This document shows positions 22,261-33,380 of a stretch of 64,000 nt of DNA, in pieces. A program made the position numbers and the translations under genes. This DNA comes from Casuarina equisetifolia (taxonomy: Eukaryota > Streptophyta > Magnoliopsida > Fagales > Casuarinaceae), in NCBI GenBank assembly GCA_028551475.1, contig CM052355.1, positions 29,849,580 to 29,913,579 of the forward strand, in the 5' to 3' direction. The notes below the pieces were generated by a model. That model saw only the letters and a program-made list of their open reading frames with translations. It made no database searches and was not told the DNA's origin. Position 1 is the stretch's first letter, and each line of letters starts with the position of its first letter.

Positions 22261-23143
22261 TGACGGCTTCTTCTATAAACTTGTTTGAGCCGGGCATCTT
22301 CAAAACCGCAAAGCTCGAACATCAACGCCTCAATCCCTATTTTGAAAGGAAGGATTCTAGAGTTAGTATTCGTAGAATCAACACTGATTGGTGTGCTGGA
22401 AGCCTGAGATTGGTTTCAATCAAGCCTCCGACTTCGCTTGACTTCGAGATGGAGGTATTCGAGAAGGAGAATGTCAAGCTCGATGGACATAAGGAGGTAT
22501 TTGATTATGATCCTGATTTTCACTACTTTTGTGTTGGTTTTATTGGCTATGATGCAATATTTTTATTAAATATAATATGTCATGAGATGAGGGAGGGATT
22601 TGTTTCCTTTGCTTTTGGAAATGTTCAAGAGGATTAAGCAGATTGGTGTTATTGGCTAAAATTTCTAGGTAGATAGGTTTCTCTCAATCTTATTTTCAAA
22701 TTAAGTAAATAATTAATTGGTCAGATTTTCACCATTTGTATTCCTTAGTTCCAACTTTGAAGAGAGAATGTGGATTTTTGTATCTAACGTTAAAGTATTA
22801 TGTTTATAGCAAAGAATGTATGATGAAGTTTTGATTTGTACATTTATATTATTGATGAGAAAAAGACAAGGACTAATAGATCATTTTAGTTTTGCCAAAG
22901 TTATTTTATTGATTCATAGTTTTGGATGCAATATCTACTTATGTTAATAATGAGGCTTTATATTGTTGTTTTGTATAGGATTATTATATCAGTTCATTAA
23001 TATTCTTGTCAAAAAATAGTTTAGATATCTTTTTGTGTGTGGTTAATAAAACTAAACCTTTCCCTTATATTATTTAGGCATTTGTTCCAACTCAGAACTT
23101 AAGCAATTCTCTTGTTGAAGTGATGCTTGATATTGTAGTTAAG
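22261..23143 (+). pseudogene. KARI: Ketol-acid reductoisomerase (KARI) pseudogene, exons 1-3
   Basis: Exon 1 (22261-22496) starts at an ATG, encodes a transit-like region and then LVSIKPPTSLDFEMEVFEKE and LDGHKE, followed by a GT donor. Exon 2 (about 22576-22662) reads YVMR, a stop, then [20 protein letters not shown] followed by a further stop where the family has the W of IGWGSQ. Exon 3 (23078-23143, AG before and GT after) reads AFVPTQNLSNSLVEVMLDIV followed by VK, aligning with [22 protein letters not shown] of plant KARI, so three successive exons of the NADPH-binding domain are in order. Stops in exon 2 and missing downstream exons (a LINE lies at 23251) make it a pseudogene. Paralogues are at 6213-6460, 53351-53416 and 58093-58984. 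The frame can also be extended upstream from a TTG at 22218, but the ATG at 22261 matches the paralogue start. Confidence 0.85.
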
Positions 23144-23238
23144 GTAACCTTTCCTCTTACTATTATTTTATTCTGAAGGTAATTATTTTAGACTTTTACT
23201 ATCTAATAATTTTCCATCTAGTTTATTCTTACTATTTA

Positions 23239-23250
23239 AGCATGGATTTT
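23239..23250. repeat. LINE target-site duplication, left copy
   Basis: AGCATGGATTTT here and again at 24651-24662, directly bracketing the LINE. Confidence 0.85.
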
Positions 23251-24650
23251 TTTTTTTGATGAATATGTGAGTTTATTCATCGAAGAATAAAGTAATACAT
23301 AAGCTTAGGGGCATACCCCAGCATTACAATTCATCTAGGAAAAGATAGAATTTGGAATTCTCCAACTATGACTCAACAAAACATTAGCTTGAGAGAGTTT
23401 AATGTTTCTAAATAAAGAAGCTCTTCCACGGACTACTCTCCTGATTTTAGCTAACAACATTGGAATATCAATAGACTTATTCTGAAAACGTCTACGATTA
23501 CGTTCTAACCATACACAATAAAGACAAGTTAAGAAAGAGAGCTTTAGAAGCTTTGCGGCTAAATCCTTTCCCTTTATTGCTTTAATCATCCATTGCAATT
23601 CAGATTCCCAATCGTAGATGACCTTACGAATGCCTTGTTGAGCTAGAATAATTCTCCAAACCTGGTTAGTCCAAGTGCACTGAAAGAACAAGTGAGATCT
23701 ATTTTCATAATGAGAGCCACAAAAATTACAATGCAAATCAATTGAGGGGAGCCAACGAGAGATCACTGCTGCCGTAGGTAGTTTGTCTCTACATATGAGC
23801 CAACCAATGAAGTTATGTTTGCTGATTCCTCCTGACCATATCAAATTATACCATTCAACCTCAGTGCTCACTTGACGTAATTCCTTGTACGTTTCCTTAC
23901 AGCAATAAGAGGGTTTGGATAGTACAAAGGTTAAAGTATGTCGTAACTTTAGAAGACCTCTCCAACTCCATGCCATATTTCCTTTGATGACAAGATCCAT
24001 AATTGAATTTCTCCTGCATTTAGTACTATGAATCCACTTACTCCATAAGGATGAATTAGGGCAGTTTATGAGATTCCAGAGAGAACGCCCCAACAAAACT
24101 TTATTCCATATTTTAAGGTTTAGTAGTCCAAGACCTCCTTCCTTTTTTGGTAAACAAACAACTTGCCAAGCAACCTTATGAGTTTTATTATCTTCTGAGT
24201 GGCCTGCCCAGAGAAAGTGCTTTATCTTCTTCTCAATCTCATAAATGGTCTGTTTTGGGAGAAGGAACATTTGCATCCAGAAGGTACAGATAGAAGTGAG
24301 GACTGATTTTGCCAATTGTAGTCTTCCTGCATAGCTTAGATGTTTCATTCCCCATCCATCAATTTTTGTCATGATTTTCTCTGTCAAAACTTTGCAATCA
24401 GTATAGGTAAGCCTTCTTGTAATAAGAGGAACACCAAGGTACCTAATAGGGAGACTTCCTTCGGAGAAGGGGGTATGATCGAGTATCAAAAGTTTCTCTT
24501 GTTCAGTGATCCCTGAAAAAAATATCTGACTTTTACTAGGATTATATTGCAAACCTGTGAGTGTTGCAAATTCCTCCAAAGCTTCAGTGAGACATAATAC
24601 TGAATTAATATCCCCATGTGCAAATAAGAATAAATCATCTGATGACTTTT
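23251..24650 (-). mobile_element. L1-type LINE, 5' truncated, with intact ORF2 tail
   Basis: The T-run after the first target duplication is the A tail on the minus strand. The minus-strand frame 24579-23335 (414 residues from a Met) extends upstream in frame to about 24650 with SSDDLFLFAHGDINSV, the region of the reverse transcriptase catalytic YADD box (here SSDD). It continues with the RYLGVPL and GGLGLLNLKIWN motifs, the zf-RVT zinc-binding region (CNFCGSHYENRSHLFFQC) and the basic tail. The element covers only the last third of ORF2; endonuclease and most RT motifs are lacking. It interrupts the KARI pseudogene unit downstream of exon 3. The long open frame suggests a relatively recent insertion. 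Confidence 0.9.
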
Positions 24651-24662
24651 AGCATGGATTTT
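24651..24662. repeat. LINE target-site duplication, right copy
   Basis: AGCATGGATTTT, identical to 23239-23250. Confidence 0.85.
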
Positions 24663-24685
24663 ATTTTTTCTATTAGTGATTGAGC

Positions 24686-25064
24686 TGTAAAACCTTTGTA
24701 GGGAAGGAATTTATCTATGTTGCGCCTGTTAATCTATGTTGTGCATCTTCTTGGAGACAAAATTATAAAACCTTTGCAGTGGGAGAATTTAACTAAGTTG
24801 TGGTTGTTTATCTATATAGTGCATGTTGTTGGTGACCTAGTTATAAAAGCTTTGCTATGGGAGAATTTAAAAGAGTTCTTGGAGTGGCTAAGCTATACCG
24901 TTTTTAAGTTGTTCGAGTTATCAATGCTTACTTGTTTCGTTATCATGATCATTTTATGGTTTGTAATAACAATAGATTTTGTGTCTTACTTAAAAGTAAG
25001 CCTTTTTGAAAGTACTATTGTGATTCATAAGGTTTATCAAGTAAAAAAAACAAGTGCTTGGTAA
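24686..25064 (+). other. Hydrophobic ORF of 26-residue repeats, copy 1
   Basis: Three tandem 78-bp units read as (G)DKIIKPLQWENLTKLWLFIY, then GDLVIKALLWENLKEFLEWL and a long hydrophobic tail (FELSMLTCFVIMIILWFV). Frame 24717-25064 begins at a TTG or internal Met. Paralogues on the minus strand at 52937-53331 and 57642-57985 share the VVGDQVIKAL.WENL motif and the FKLFE junction. In all three cases the ORF lies just downstream of KARI exon 3 in the same orientation as KARI, so it may be an intronic minisatellite that happens to be open. No known protein family recognised. Confidence 0.45.
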
Positions 25065-25554
25065 ACTAATTACTTTAGTTTTTACTTGAACTATGATATT
25101 TGTTACTCTCCTCTTTTGTTCTTTTAGGCAACTAATTATTTTAGTAAGCAATGATTCTTTTTTGATCTATGAAGTTGAGATTTGACATTTAGCTATCCAA
25201 TTTTAGAAAGTACTACACGACTATAATTAGTAGGAAAATTAACTAGGACTCTATAAGCATAAGTAAGAAATTCAGCTATTCCACAACTAAAAAATCTATT
25301 TTACATGACTTGTTTTCATTTCATTACTTGAAACCCTATTCTGCCATAACCATACATGCTATACGAGTTATTGGATTAAAATAATTTCAGCCTAGGATAT
25401 GTGTATCAAAGAACAATCAAAAGCCTTGACTCCTTTAAGCCTATCAATATAATTCTTCTCACTTCGTTACACATAGCATATATGCAAAAAATTTCAGACT
25501 TCACATTCCATTCTCACAACTTCTATTCATTGATAATATAGAAGCACCATTTTT
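25065..25554. other. Intergenic or intronic AT-rich DNA with paralogues
   Basis: Parts match 52560-52800 and 57470-57560 in reverse complement, in the same order relative to the 26-residue-repeat ORF. No gene supported. Confidence 0.5.
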
Positions 25555-26014
25555 GCTTATAAACGATAGCTTGAATATTATCCACAAAGCAATATTAACG
25601 TACCCTTCTTAGCTTCTTGTACTAACCCCGGAAGCATTTCAACATGAGCATTAATCTAGGCTTGCCGATGCCTTTTTGCACCCCCAACATCATTAGAGCC
25701 TTAACAAGCTCAAGTCTTACTCTATCCATGACCATAAATAGAGATAAAGCAAATGCAATGGTTGCCATTGAGGAATCACCAAAAACTCATCCTTGGACAC
25801 GTCGGAACCAAAGTTTATGGTGCTTGAACTCCAACTCCATCACCAGAAAAGCCGTAAAGGGTGTGAATGGAATCTTGTTAGTGGTGGTTGTTTGGGATGT
25901 GAAACAAGAAAGCCGACGTCGTTGCAGTGGGTGTGACTTACACTGCACATCTAAGAAGACAAATGGTATGGTATTTAAAGCAAAAGTTTGACTAGTTTCT
26001 CCATTGTCGTGTTA
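25555..26014 (-). pseudogene. Unidentified host gene fragment (MATI family), copy 1
   Basis: On the minus strand an ATG reads MATIAFALSLFMVMDRVR, then LELVKALMMLGVQKG. In a shifted frame the following DNA reads LNAHVEMLPGLVQEAKK and LILLCG. Copies at 51905-52400 and 56990-57120 read NAHIE and EAKKVMLILLSGQY or AHIERFPRL and AKKVMLILTCGQY, so a common ancestral coding sequence is likely. All copies carry frame breaks. The family was not recognised. The plus-strand frame 25644-25991 is a shadow. The fragment abuts the gypsy fossil at about 26014. Confidence 0.45.
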
Positions 26015-29000
26015 GGTTTTGATAAGGGAAGTCCCTCTATGAAATCCATAGCTATGTCTTCCCAAACTTGTTCCGGTATGGGCAAGGGTTGTAATAGGCT
26101 AGCAGCTCTCCTATTATCATTCTTATTCTTTTGGTAGACCCCACAGTCCTTCACTACTCCCTCTACATCCCTCCTAAGCCCTTTCTAATAAAATGTCGAC
26201 TTAACCCTCCTTAAAGTCTTTTCCCGCCCTTCATGTGCACTATCATGAATTTCCCTTATTATTAAAGGGATAAGAGTGGAGTTAGGGGGTAAATAGATTA
26301 TCTCCTTAAATGTTAGAATCCTATCCTTATAATGCCATGACCCTATAGCTTCCCTGTGCATCACATTAGCCATTATCTCTTGTGCCTTGGGACTCTTTTG
26401 AAGTTCTTCCCAAATTGATTGGAGCCACTGAGGGCAAGGAGCAGTAATGGCAGTAATGGCAGCACAAACCCCTTTTGTCAATTTCTTGATCTCTCCCTCC
26501 CCTTGGCAAGAAAGGCCATCAGCTACCACATTATCACGCTCGGCCTTGTATTCCACCACAAAGTCATAGCCCAATAACTTTAGTAGCCATTTCTGCTGAG
26601 TGGGGGTTACAATTTTCTAATCCTGCAAAAACTTCAAACGTCTTTGGTTTGTTTTGATGATGAACTGGCTGCCCAATAGATAATGTCGCCATTTCTATAC
26701 CACCATTATGATTGCCAACATCTCTCGCTTGTAAGTGGAGAGTCTTAGGTGGCTCCCATGAAGGACTTTGCTGAAATAAGCTATCAGCTTCCTCCCTTTG
26801 GATAATACTACTCCTATTCCAGACCCTGATGCATTGCATTCCAAGACAAATGGATGTGAGAAATCTGGTAATCTCAAGATGGGTGCTCTTGTTAGCTTAT
26901 CTTTCAACAGGTCAAATGATTGTTGAGCTCTTTCATTCCAACCGAATGCCTCCTTTTTAAGTAATTCTGCAAGTGGTTCTACAATTTTCCCATATCCTTC
27001 AATAAATCTTCGGTAATATCCGAATGTTCCCAAAAATCCTCTCAAGGCCTTCACTAATTTAGGAACAGGCCACTAGAGGATTGCTTCAACCTTGCTAGGG
27101 TCCACCGCCACACCTCTCTCACTCACTACATGCCCCATAAACTTTAATTCAACTTTTCTGAACTTGCATTTTGATAGCTTCACATACAATTGATTTCTCC
27201 TTAAAACTTCTAGCACCATTTGGACATGCTCAATGTGCTCCTCCCAGCTTTTGCTGTAAACCAGAATGTCATAAAAAAAAACTAGCACAAATTTCCTCAA
27301 TTGTTCTTGGAAAACCACATTCATGAGGGATTGAAATGTGGATGGTCCATTGTAACCCCAAATGGCATCACTAAGAACTCATAGTGGCCATGGTGGGTGC
27401 TAAATGCTATTTTCTCTACATCCTCTTCCTTCATTCACACTTGGTAATACCCGGACTTTAAATCCAACTTTGAAAAATACCTTGCTCCATTTAACTCATC
27501 TAAAAGCTCATCAATTGTATGGATTGGAAATTTTTCCTTTACCGTCTGCTTATTGAGTTCTCTATAGTCCACGCATAATCTCTAGACCCATCTGACTTCT
27601 TTACTAGTAACATGGGTGAAGAGAAGGGACTTTTGCTTGGTCTAATCACCCCTTCTTCTAGTAATTCCCTTACTAACTTTTCAATTTTCCCTTTCTAGAC
27701 ATAGGGGTACCTATATGGCCTAACAGACATCGATTTGCTATCTCCCTTCAAAATTATCCAATTATCATGACTCCTTCTTGGTGGCAGCCCCTTAGAGGCT
27801 TGGAAAACATCCCTAAATTTGGCCAAAACTTGCTCCATTTGCTGGAACTGAATCGATTTTATCCTTATTGCCCTCTCTCCCTCCAATTGTTCTCTATCCC
27901 TTCCATTCACCAATTGCACCATTAAAATTTGCTCTCTTTTCACAAGCTCCTTGGAAAATTGAGTCTCCTCTATTAACCTGGAAGGTTTGGGTTGCCACCC
28001 CCTCAGGATCACTCTCGTGGTTTCCATTTCAAACTCCATCCGATGATCAGCAGAGTTCCAGATTATGTCCCCCAACGTTTCTAGCCATTGAACACCTAAA
28101 ACTACTTCCACCGCTACCAAGGGAAGCACATATAGGTCCAGCTTCATTCCAACCCCTTGTAGTTTGACTTCCACCCCCCTACATACTCCCATACTCTCTA
28201 CTCCCCGTCCACTTGCTAGTAACACCTTAAAGGTATATTTATCCACGATCAGTCCAAGGTGAGTCATAAGGTTCTAGTCTATAAAGTTGTGGGTGCTGCC
28301 CAAGTCAATTAGCACTCTTACTTGTCTTTTAAACTTCTCTACCTGCCCGTCCACCTTCATAGTCTTTGGTTTTCCCACTCCTAAGTCATAAAGGGCCATT
28401 GTTGAAATTCCCATGGCCTCTTCAGTCTCTGGGCATTTAACAAACTCTTATTCCTTTGTCATAGGTTCTACAACATCTTCATTCACTCCCCACTCATCTG
28501 GATACATCGCCTTACAAAGGAATAACCTCTTCTGACACCTATGCCCCGGGGTATACTTATCATTGCAATGGAAACACAGTCCCTTTAGCCTTTTATCCTC
28601 TAACTCCACAGCTATAAATTTCCTGGTTGGTAAGGAGTTCTGGGGTTGAGCTTGGTACTACTGTCTGCCACTTACATAGTTCCCTTTTCTAGGGCTATGA
28701 GGGGCAATATGGCTCCACCCCCTCTTCGGCTAGGTGGTTCAAAACCTCCTCTACGAATCGCCAGGGGTGTTGTCCTCCCACCCTGCATCTTAATCAGTTA
28801 ATCCTCATAAATAAGAGCAAAGTGAGGAGCTTCACTTAAGGTGGTAGGGTGTTTGGCATCTACCTCCCCCTGAATTCCTACCCTCAGACCATCAATGAAA
28901 CAATCTACAACTTGTAGGGTAGTCAAAGGCCCTGTATATGCTAAGGCTTCCCTAAATTGTTCATAGTACTGCTTTATTGACCCCTGTTGTTCCAACCTCA

Positions 29001-29880
29001 TCATCGAATGAATTGAGTTTCTGGGTTTGGTTGCTCCATACCGATCCAACATCCCTTGTTTAAACCGATCCCAAGTAAGATTCTGCCTAACCCGTTCCAA
29101 ATCCTCCCTATATGTCTGTAACCATTTTACTGCATTACCCACCATGTTCCAAGTCGAGATCCTTACCCGATTGGAATATGCTACCCCATGAAACTTAAAA
29201 AATTCTATAGCAAAAAATCCAAGAAGATGGGTCATCTTCGTGATGAAAACAGGAAAATTCAAATCGGGTTATGCGATTTAGGAGGTGAAAATTGGTTTCC
29301 TGACCTGATCCTGAAAAACCCAACCCACTGGGCCCGAATCCGTTCAGATCTAACCCTTTGGGGCCTGACCCATCAGGGCCCGATCCATTAGGGCCCAACC
29401 TACTAGGACCTAATCTCAACCCACTAGGGTTCAATGATTGCAAGTGAGAAGCAGAGGGGTTAGGGTTACCCTCTCTGGTCGAAGAATTGGGGCTGCCACC
29501 GAAAGATGAATCAGAACATTGGGACGTGATCAATTGGAGTTGTGAAACGATGAGATCCATGTGGGACCGCAACTCCTACACCTTGGATGACATTTGCGAC
29601 ATTCCAGAGGTCAATTGAGACTTTAGCATAGACATGCCGGTCTCTATCTGAGAAATGCACCCCTCCATTACAGGATCGAGGTGCTCTGCTACCACTAGTA
29701 AGGGTGGTACCTGAGGTAGACTCGATTTGAGGAGAGAGGCTGCTGCTTGCGCCCTGGTCACGGGACCCTTGGGAGAGCCTTGCCTAAACGTTGCCTAGCG
29801 ATACTTGGAGGCATGCAGAATGATGTTGAATTGGAAGTAGAACCAGCTGATTAAGGGCTCGTTACTAGGAACCTTGACCG
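26015..29880 (-). mobile_element. Ty3/gypsy retrotransposon fossil, truncated
   Basis: Minus-strand parts in order are: a Gag region (about 28.8-29.76 kb) with a low-complexity Gly/Pro/Asn stretch and the capsid-like segment around WLQTYREDL; a CCHC knuckle (CFHC...GHRC) near 28.53 kb; an aspartic protease region (VLIDLGSTHNF) near 28.3 kb; reverse transcriptase with FYDILVYSK near 27.27 kb; RNase H (about 26.6-27.0 kb); and the start of integrase near 26.0-26.3 kb (an HEGREKTLRRVKS segment and DIAMDFIEGLP). The element stops inside integrase at about 26014, where DNA shared with 51.9 kb begins. No LTR pair was found, and the frames carry many breaks, certainly more than five. It is an old, dead copy. 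The overall layout resembles plant gypsy elements of the chromovirus type, but no chromodomain is present to confirm this. Confidence 0.85.
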
Positions 29881-30820
29881 ATCTCAAACTATCACCGAAC
29901 TGAATGGAAAATGGGCTCGTTGTCGGGAATGCTTCACCGCCTTTTTTTATACTGCGCCCACAGCCAAAAGTATCTCAAAACCCCAAACATGATAGAATGA
30001 CCTCCTATGGCACCCCTCCACCCTCCTTTACCAAAACAGAATGTGATCTTTGCTCTCCTCTCCACACGGACCTCTATAATCTCCTTTATTTCACAAGCCC
30101 ACTATCACACACAACCCAATCCATTAATACCCGTGTCACTGACTTCGGTCACTCAGCCTCCTCCTGCTGCTTTCAGCCCAACATAATTCAACTTTCAACC
30201 CAACAAAATTCAGCTCGTAACAAGCCCTCTGAATTGTTGGATGTTGACAAACAAATAGCCCTGGTCCTTAGGCGTGTTTATAGACAATGGTCCTTCCGTG
30301 CTAATCTGATCGTTTTCATCAATGGATTGATCCATGTAACTACTCATTCTTTTTGGTTCAAGATAATTGATACAACACACACATCTTTTGTTTCCCTTTA
30401 TTCATTTTCCTCTTGTTTTATATGCTTCTGTCTTTGAACGCTTGTTCAAAGTCCTCTTTCCCCAAGCTTGTTTCAAGCTCTAGGAAAGTGAAACGAACCA
30501 GTTGATTCTGCATGTATTCAATGCCCCTAACATAAAGAGAGACAAAAAATGTAAACCAATGACTTCCAGGATTTCTCCTCTACAACCCTAGAACGAAGTG
30601 TTGTTATCCAAATTCTACTACCCATCAGCGGATTTTCCAACTCCGACCATTTTATACGATCTTCGTTCCAAACGTTCTGACCAAATATTTGCTATCATCA
30701 CTTATACTTTAACGTCATGTACTAATGTACCCCACACATCTGTTGAACATAAGCTAGTGTGGTCTTTCGTAACCCTCGAATACTAACAATTACAAGAATT
30801 GAAATATATACTTTTTGATT
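29881..30820. other. Possible 5' LTR/leader remnant of the gypsy fossil, then unassigned DNA
   Basis: The plus-strand frame 29904-30437 (177 residues) has unnatural, Ser/Thr/Pro-rich composition and lies where the 5' LTR of the minus-strand gypsy element would be expected, so I read it as a chance frame. LTR ends, primer site and a second LTR could not be identified. 30440-30820 shows nothing clear. Confidence 0.35.
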
Positions 30821-30821
30821 T

Positions 30822-31265
30822 TTGTTTCCTGTAGAAAAAGATCTACCAGCACAGGAACAGGCTTTTAAGCAAACATATAACTTGGGATGGCTGCTGTTAA
30901 AGTTGCCATTGATCCAGACCTCTGAGATAGAGATTCTACTTTGGTTTGTAATATGGAACCGGTGCCATTCGGTATCTCATTGTTTATCTTCATCGTTTTG
31001 GGCTCATAATTTCTTCTCACAATTTTATTCTAGAGGCATGGAAAAAAAGTTTAAATTATAATTGGCCTGATATCGAGGAAATGTTGAGGTTTTGCGCTAA
31101 AGCTCCCTTTTGGCAAGAATGGGGCATGGATGTTAGCAAAGATTGGTGGAATTTAGGGAGACGTGTAACCTGCTGCCATTTGTGCTTTCGGCGTGAGTTA
31201 TGGCAGAATTTATTAGGATTCGACTCCCTTCTATCATAACTTTTCATGTTCTCTGCCAGCGGGTG
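30822..31265 (+). pseudogene. Unidentified host gene fragment (AIRYLIVYLHRF family), copy 1
   Basis: After a pyrimidine-rich stretch and CCTGTAG (possible splice acceptor), a frame reads EKDLPAQEQAFKQTYNLGWL. From about 30960 another frame reads GAIRYLIVYLHRFGLIISSH, NFILEAWKK and then a remarkably open run including YNWPDIEEMLRFCAKAPFWQ and LGRRVTCCHLCFRRELWQNL up to a stop near 31240. The paralogue at 49275-49575 keeps GAIRYLIVYLHRFGLIISSH but is broken after it. The open run rich in Trp, Cys and Arg looks like genuine coding ancestry. Family not recognised. It precedes the F-box gene by about 60 bp. Confidence 0.45.
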
Positions 31266-31276
31266 GGAGCTCATAA

Positions 31277-31288
31277 GCCCTAAACCCT
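31277..31288 (+). promoter_or_regulatory. Telo-box in front of the F-box gene
   Basis: GCCCTAAACCCT lies 35-46 bp before the F-box ATG. Telo-box motifs are known plant promoter or leader elements; the role here is inferred from position only. Confidence 0.35.
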
Positions 31289-31322
31289 CATTTTTTGAGT
31301 ATACTCTCTCAGTCTGTTAGAC

Positions 31323-32122
31323 ATGTCTAGCTACCTTCCCCTCAGGAGGTGGTTCTCAAGATCCTGTCCCGGCTGCCTCCAAAATCTCTTCTCCGATGCT
31401 TATCCGTCTGCAAATCCTGGCTCTCCTTCATTGGGAGGGTCGATTACATATCTAACAACCTTATCAATGACTCCATTCTCACCACCACCACTGGCCATGA
31501 AAACCTAGTGGTAAAGAGCGTTGCCATATCCATTTTCGGAAAGAAGTCTTTCTCTTTCCTCTCATACGAAACCCTTGAACGTGCCTCTCAGACACCGGAG
31601 GATCTTCCCATACAAGCCTCACCTGGGTTTAAGTGTTGTTGGTTGCTGCAATGGCTTGATATGTCTCTTTCATTTCTTTAGTGACGGCAATATCTTTGTT
31701 TGGAACCCGGCCACATCCAAGCTCAAGGCCCTTCCTTGTGATTTCAATGTGGACGCTCTATGTTTCGGCTTCGACCACAAGCAAAATGAGTTTAAGGTTC
31801 TGAAGATTTTCTTTAATTTTGAGTAGCTTCCTTCCAAAAACTCGGGAGAGCTGCATTTTCGTGTGAAACGCCTAGCAGAGGTCTATAGCCTAAGAAGCGA
31901 CAGTTCTCGGGGAAAGCTTATCATCGACGGAGTCTTACCCTATATTAGAAATGGCTTGGGCATGATTATGTACAGCACAGACTTACCCAATATTGGCAGA
32001 CCCAATTTGCGGCGAGACCTTGCCGATGCAAACGGTGTTTGTTACTAGCGGACACTTAGTGATGTCAAGGGTGATGTCCAGGAAGAGAAGGTCATTGCTT
32101 TCCTTTTCATCGACGAGGTGTT
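31323..32122 (+). pseudogene. F-box protein gene, 5' portion (interrupted by copia element)
   Basis: ATG at 31323 gives MSSYLP, and after a one-base loss in the CTTCCCCTCAGG run the F-box reads QEVVLKILSRLPPKSLLRCL and then SVCKSWLSFI, the usual Skp1-binding F-box of SCF ubiquitin ligase subunits. Further along, in shifted frames, come the F-box-associated motifs VVGCCNGLICL and FVWNPATSKLKALP, GFDHKQNEFKVLKI, VYSLRSDS, and FIDEVF. The gene stops where the copia element begins at 32123 and resumes at 47306. At least three frame changes are visible upstream of the insertion, so the gene was probably already dying or has decayed since. A C-terminal paralogue lies at 60600-60925. Confidence 0.8.
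32118..32122. repeat. Target-site duplication of the copia element, left
   Basis: GTGTT, repeated at 47306-47310 directly after the other LTR. Confidence 0.9.
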
Positions 32123-32575
32123 TGTTAGAAAAGAAACTTTATAGGATCTGCGTAGACAGATCTAAAACACCGTTTGTAAGATTTTCATTTAGCAAACAAA
32201 TAAAAATAAAATTCAAAGAAACATACCGCTCTTGCGATCCATTCTTTCGTCGTTGTAGACCCAATAATACTCTTTGAAATTTGGGCTTAGGCAAATATCC
32301 TCTATTCTCATAAGATTCACTAGCTCGATGAGAGAACCTAGGTTTCACCTCTTTTGTGAAAAAAAAAACAACCTTATGAAACCCTAAGAACATTACGTAT
32401 TTATATGAGCTAGAGGATAAGACCTAGCCTTACCTTATGTGCAACCCAATAGGCCCACTCATCACGGCCCTATTTGGTTAGCCACGGCCCACATAAGCCA
32501 GTCCATATTTAGAACTTTCATGGACCAACATAATATAGCCCACTTTAGTAAGCTTAAATAAAAATTAAGCTAACA
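32123..32575 (-). repeat. Copia 3' LTR
   Basis: Begins TGTTAG and ends CTAACA. It matches 46852-47305 along its full length of about 453 bp. Confidence 0.95.
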
Positions 32576-32595
32576 TTATCCCACTTGGGCTATAT
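32576..32595 (-). other. Copia polypurine tract
   Basis: Minus strand reads CCCAAGTGGGATAA directly before the 3' LTR, in the place of the plus-strand primer used by LTR elements. Confidence 0.7.
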
Positions 32596-33380
32596 TAAAC
32601 TAAAATAATGCGCATTTTTACATTGATCCAGAAACAGTTCTGAATTAAAACCAGCCATATGAGATCTTAAACTTTGAATCACATCAGTAACTATACCTAT
32701 TAAGAGATATAGCACCAATCATGACCACAAAATCTTCAATCTCTTAACACAGATAAATATGGTGATGTGGCAACTATATATAACACTTTAACAATTTCTG
32801 TATGCGTTATTACTGTTGTCAGTCTAATTCTCTCTCTTTCGATAACAGAATGTCATCAGAGAATTTACTTTATGGTTCTAATGAACCTTTTAACATATCT
32901 TGCACTTTATAACTCAAGTTAAACTTTATATGTTACAAGATATCCTTATGGCTATGTAATTCCAGCCAATGCTTAAGGTATACTTTTACCTTAAGTTTTT
33001 AAAGAGAAGATTAAAAGCTCCCACTATACAAAAACATCCCATGATGCCGCTAAGCCCATGCTATTGACATGTCTTTCATAAACACAAGGGCTTAGACCTT
33101 TAGTAAGCGGATCAGCTATCATATCAACTGTACTAATCGACTCTACTGAAATTTCACCTTCCTTAACCTTTTCCTTTATGGTTAAGTACTTTATGTCTAT
33201 ATGTTTGGACCCTCCTAGACTTTTATTATTGTTAATAAACAATACTGCGGCTCTATTATCACAGTATAACTTGATTGGTCTATTAACAAAATCAAAGCCT
33301 TGTAATTCTCTTATGAGGTTCTTTAGCCAAACAGCTTGAATGGATGCTCCATAGCATGCCATAAATTTCGAATGCATGGT

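Noticed and set aside
25644-25991. 115-codon plus-strand frame
   Set aside because: It is antisense to the MATI-family fragment, which has paralogue support on the other strand.
29904-30437. 177-codon plus-strand frame as a gene
   Set aside because: Low-complexity Ser/Thr/Pro-rich translation, no paralogue, and placed where LTR/leader DNA of the minus-strand gypsy fossil is expected.
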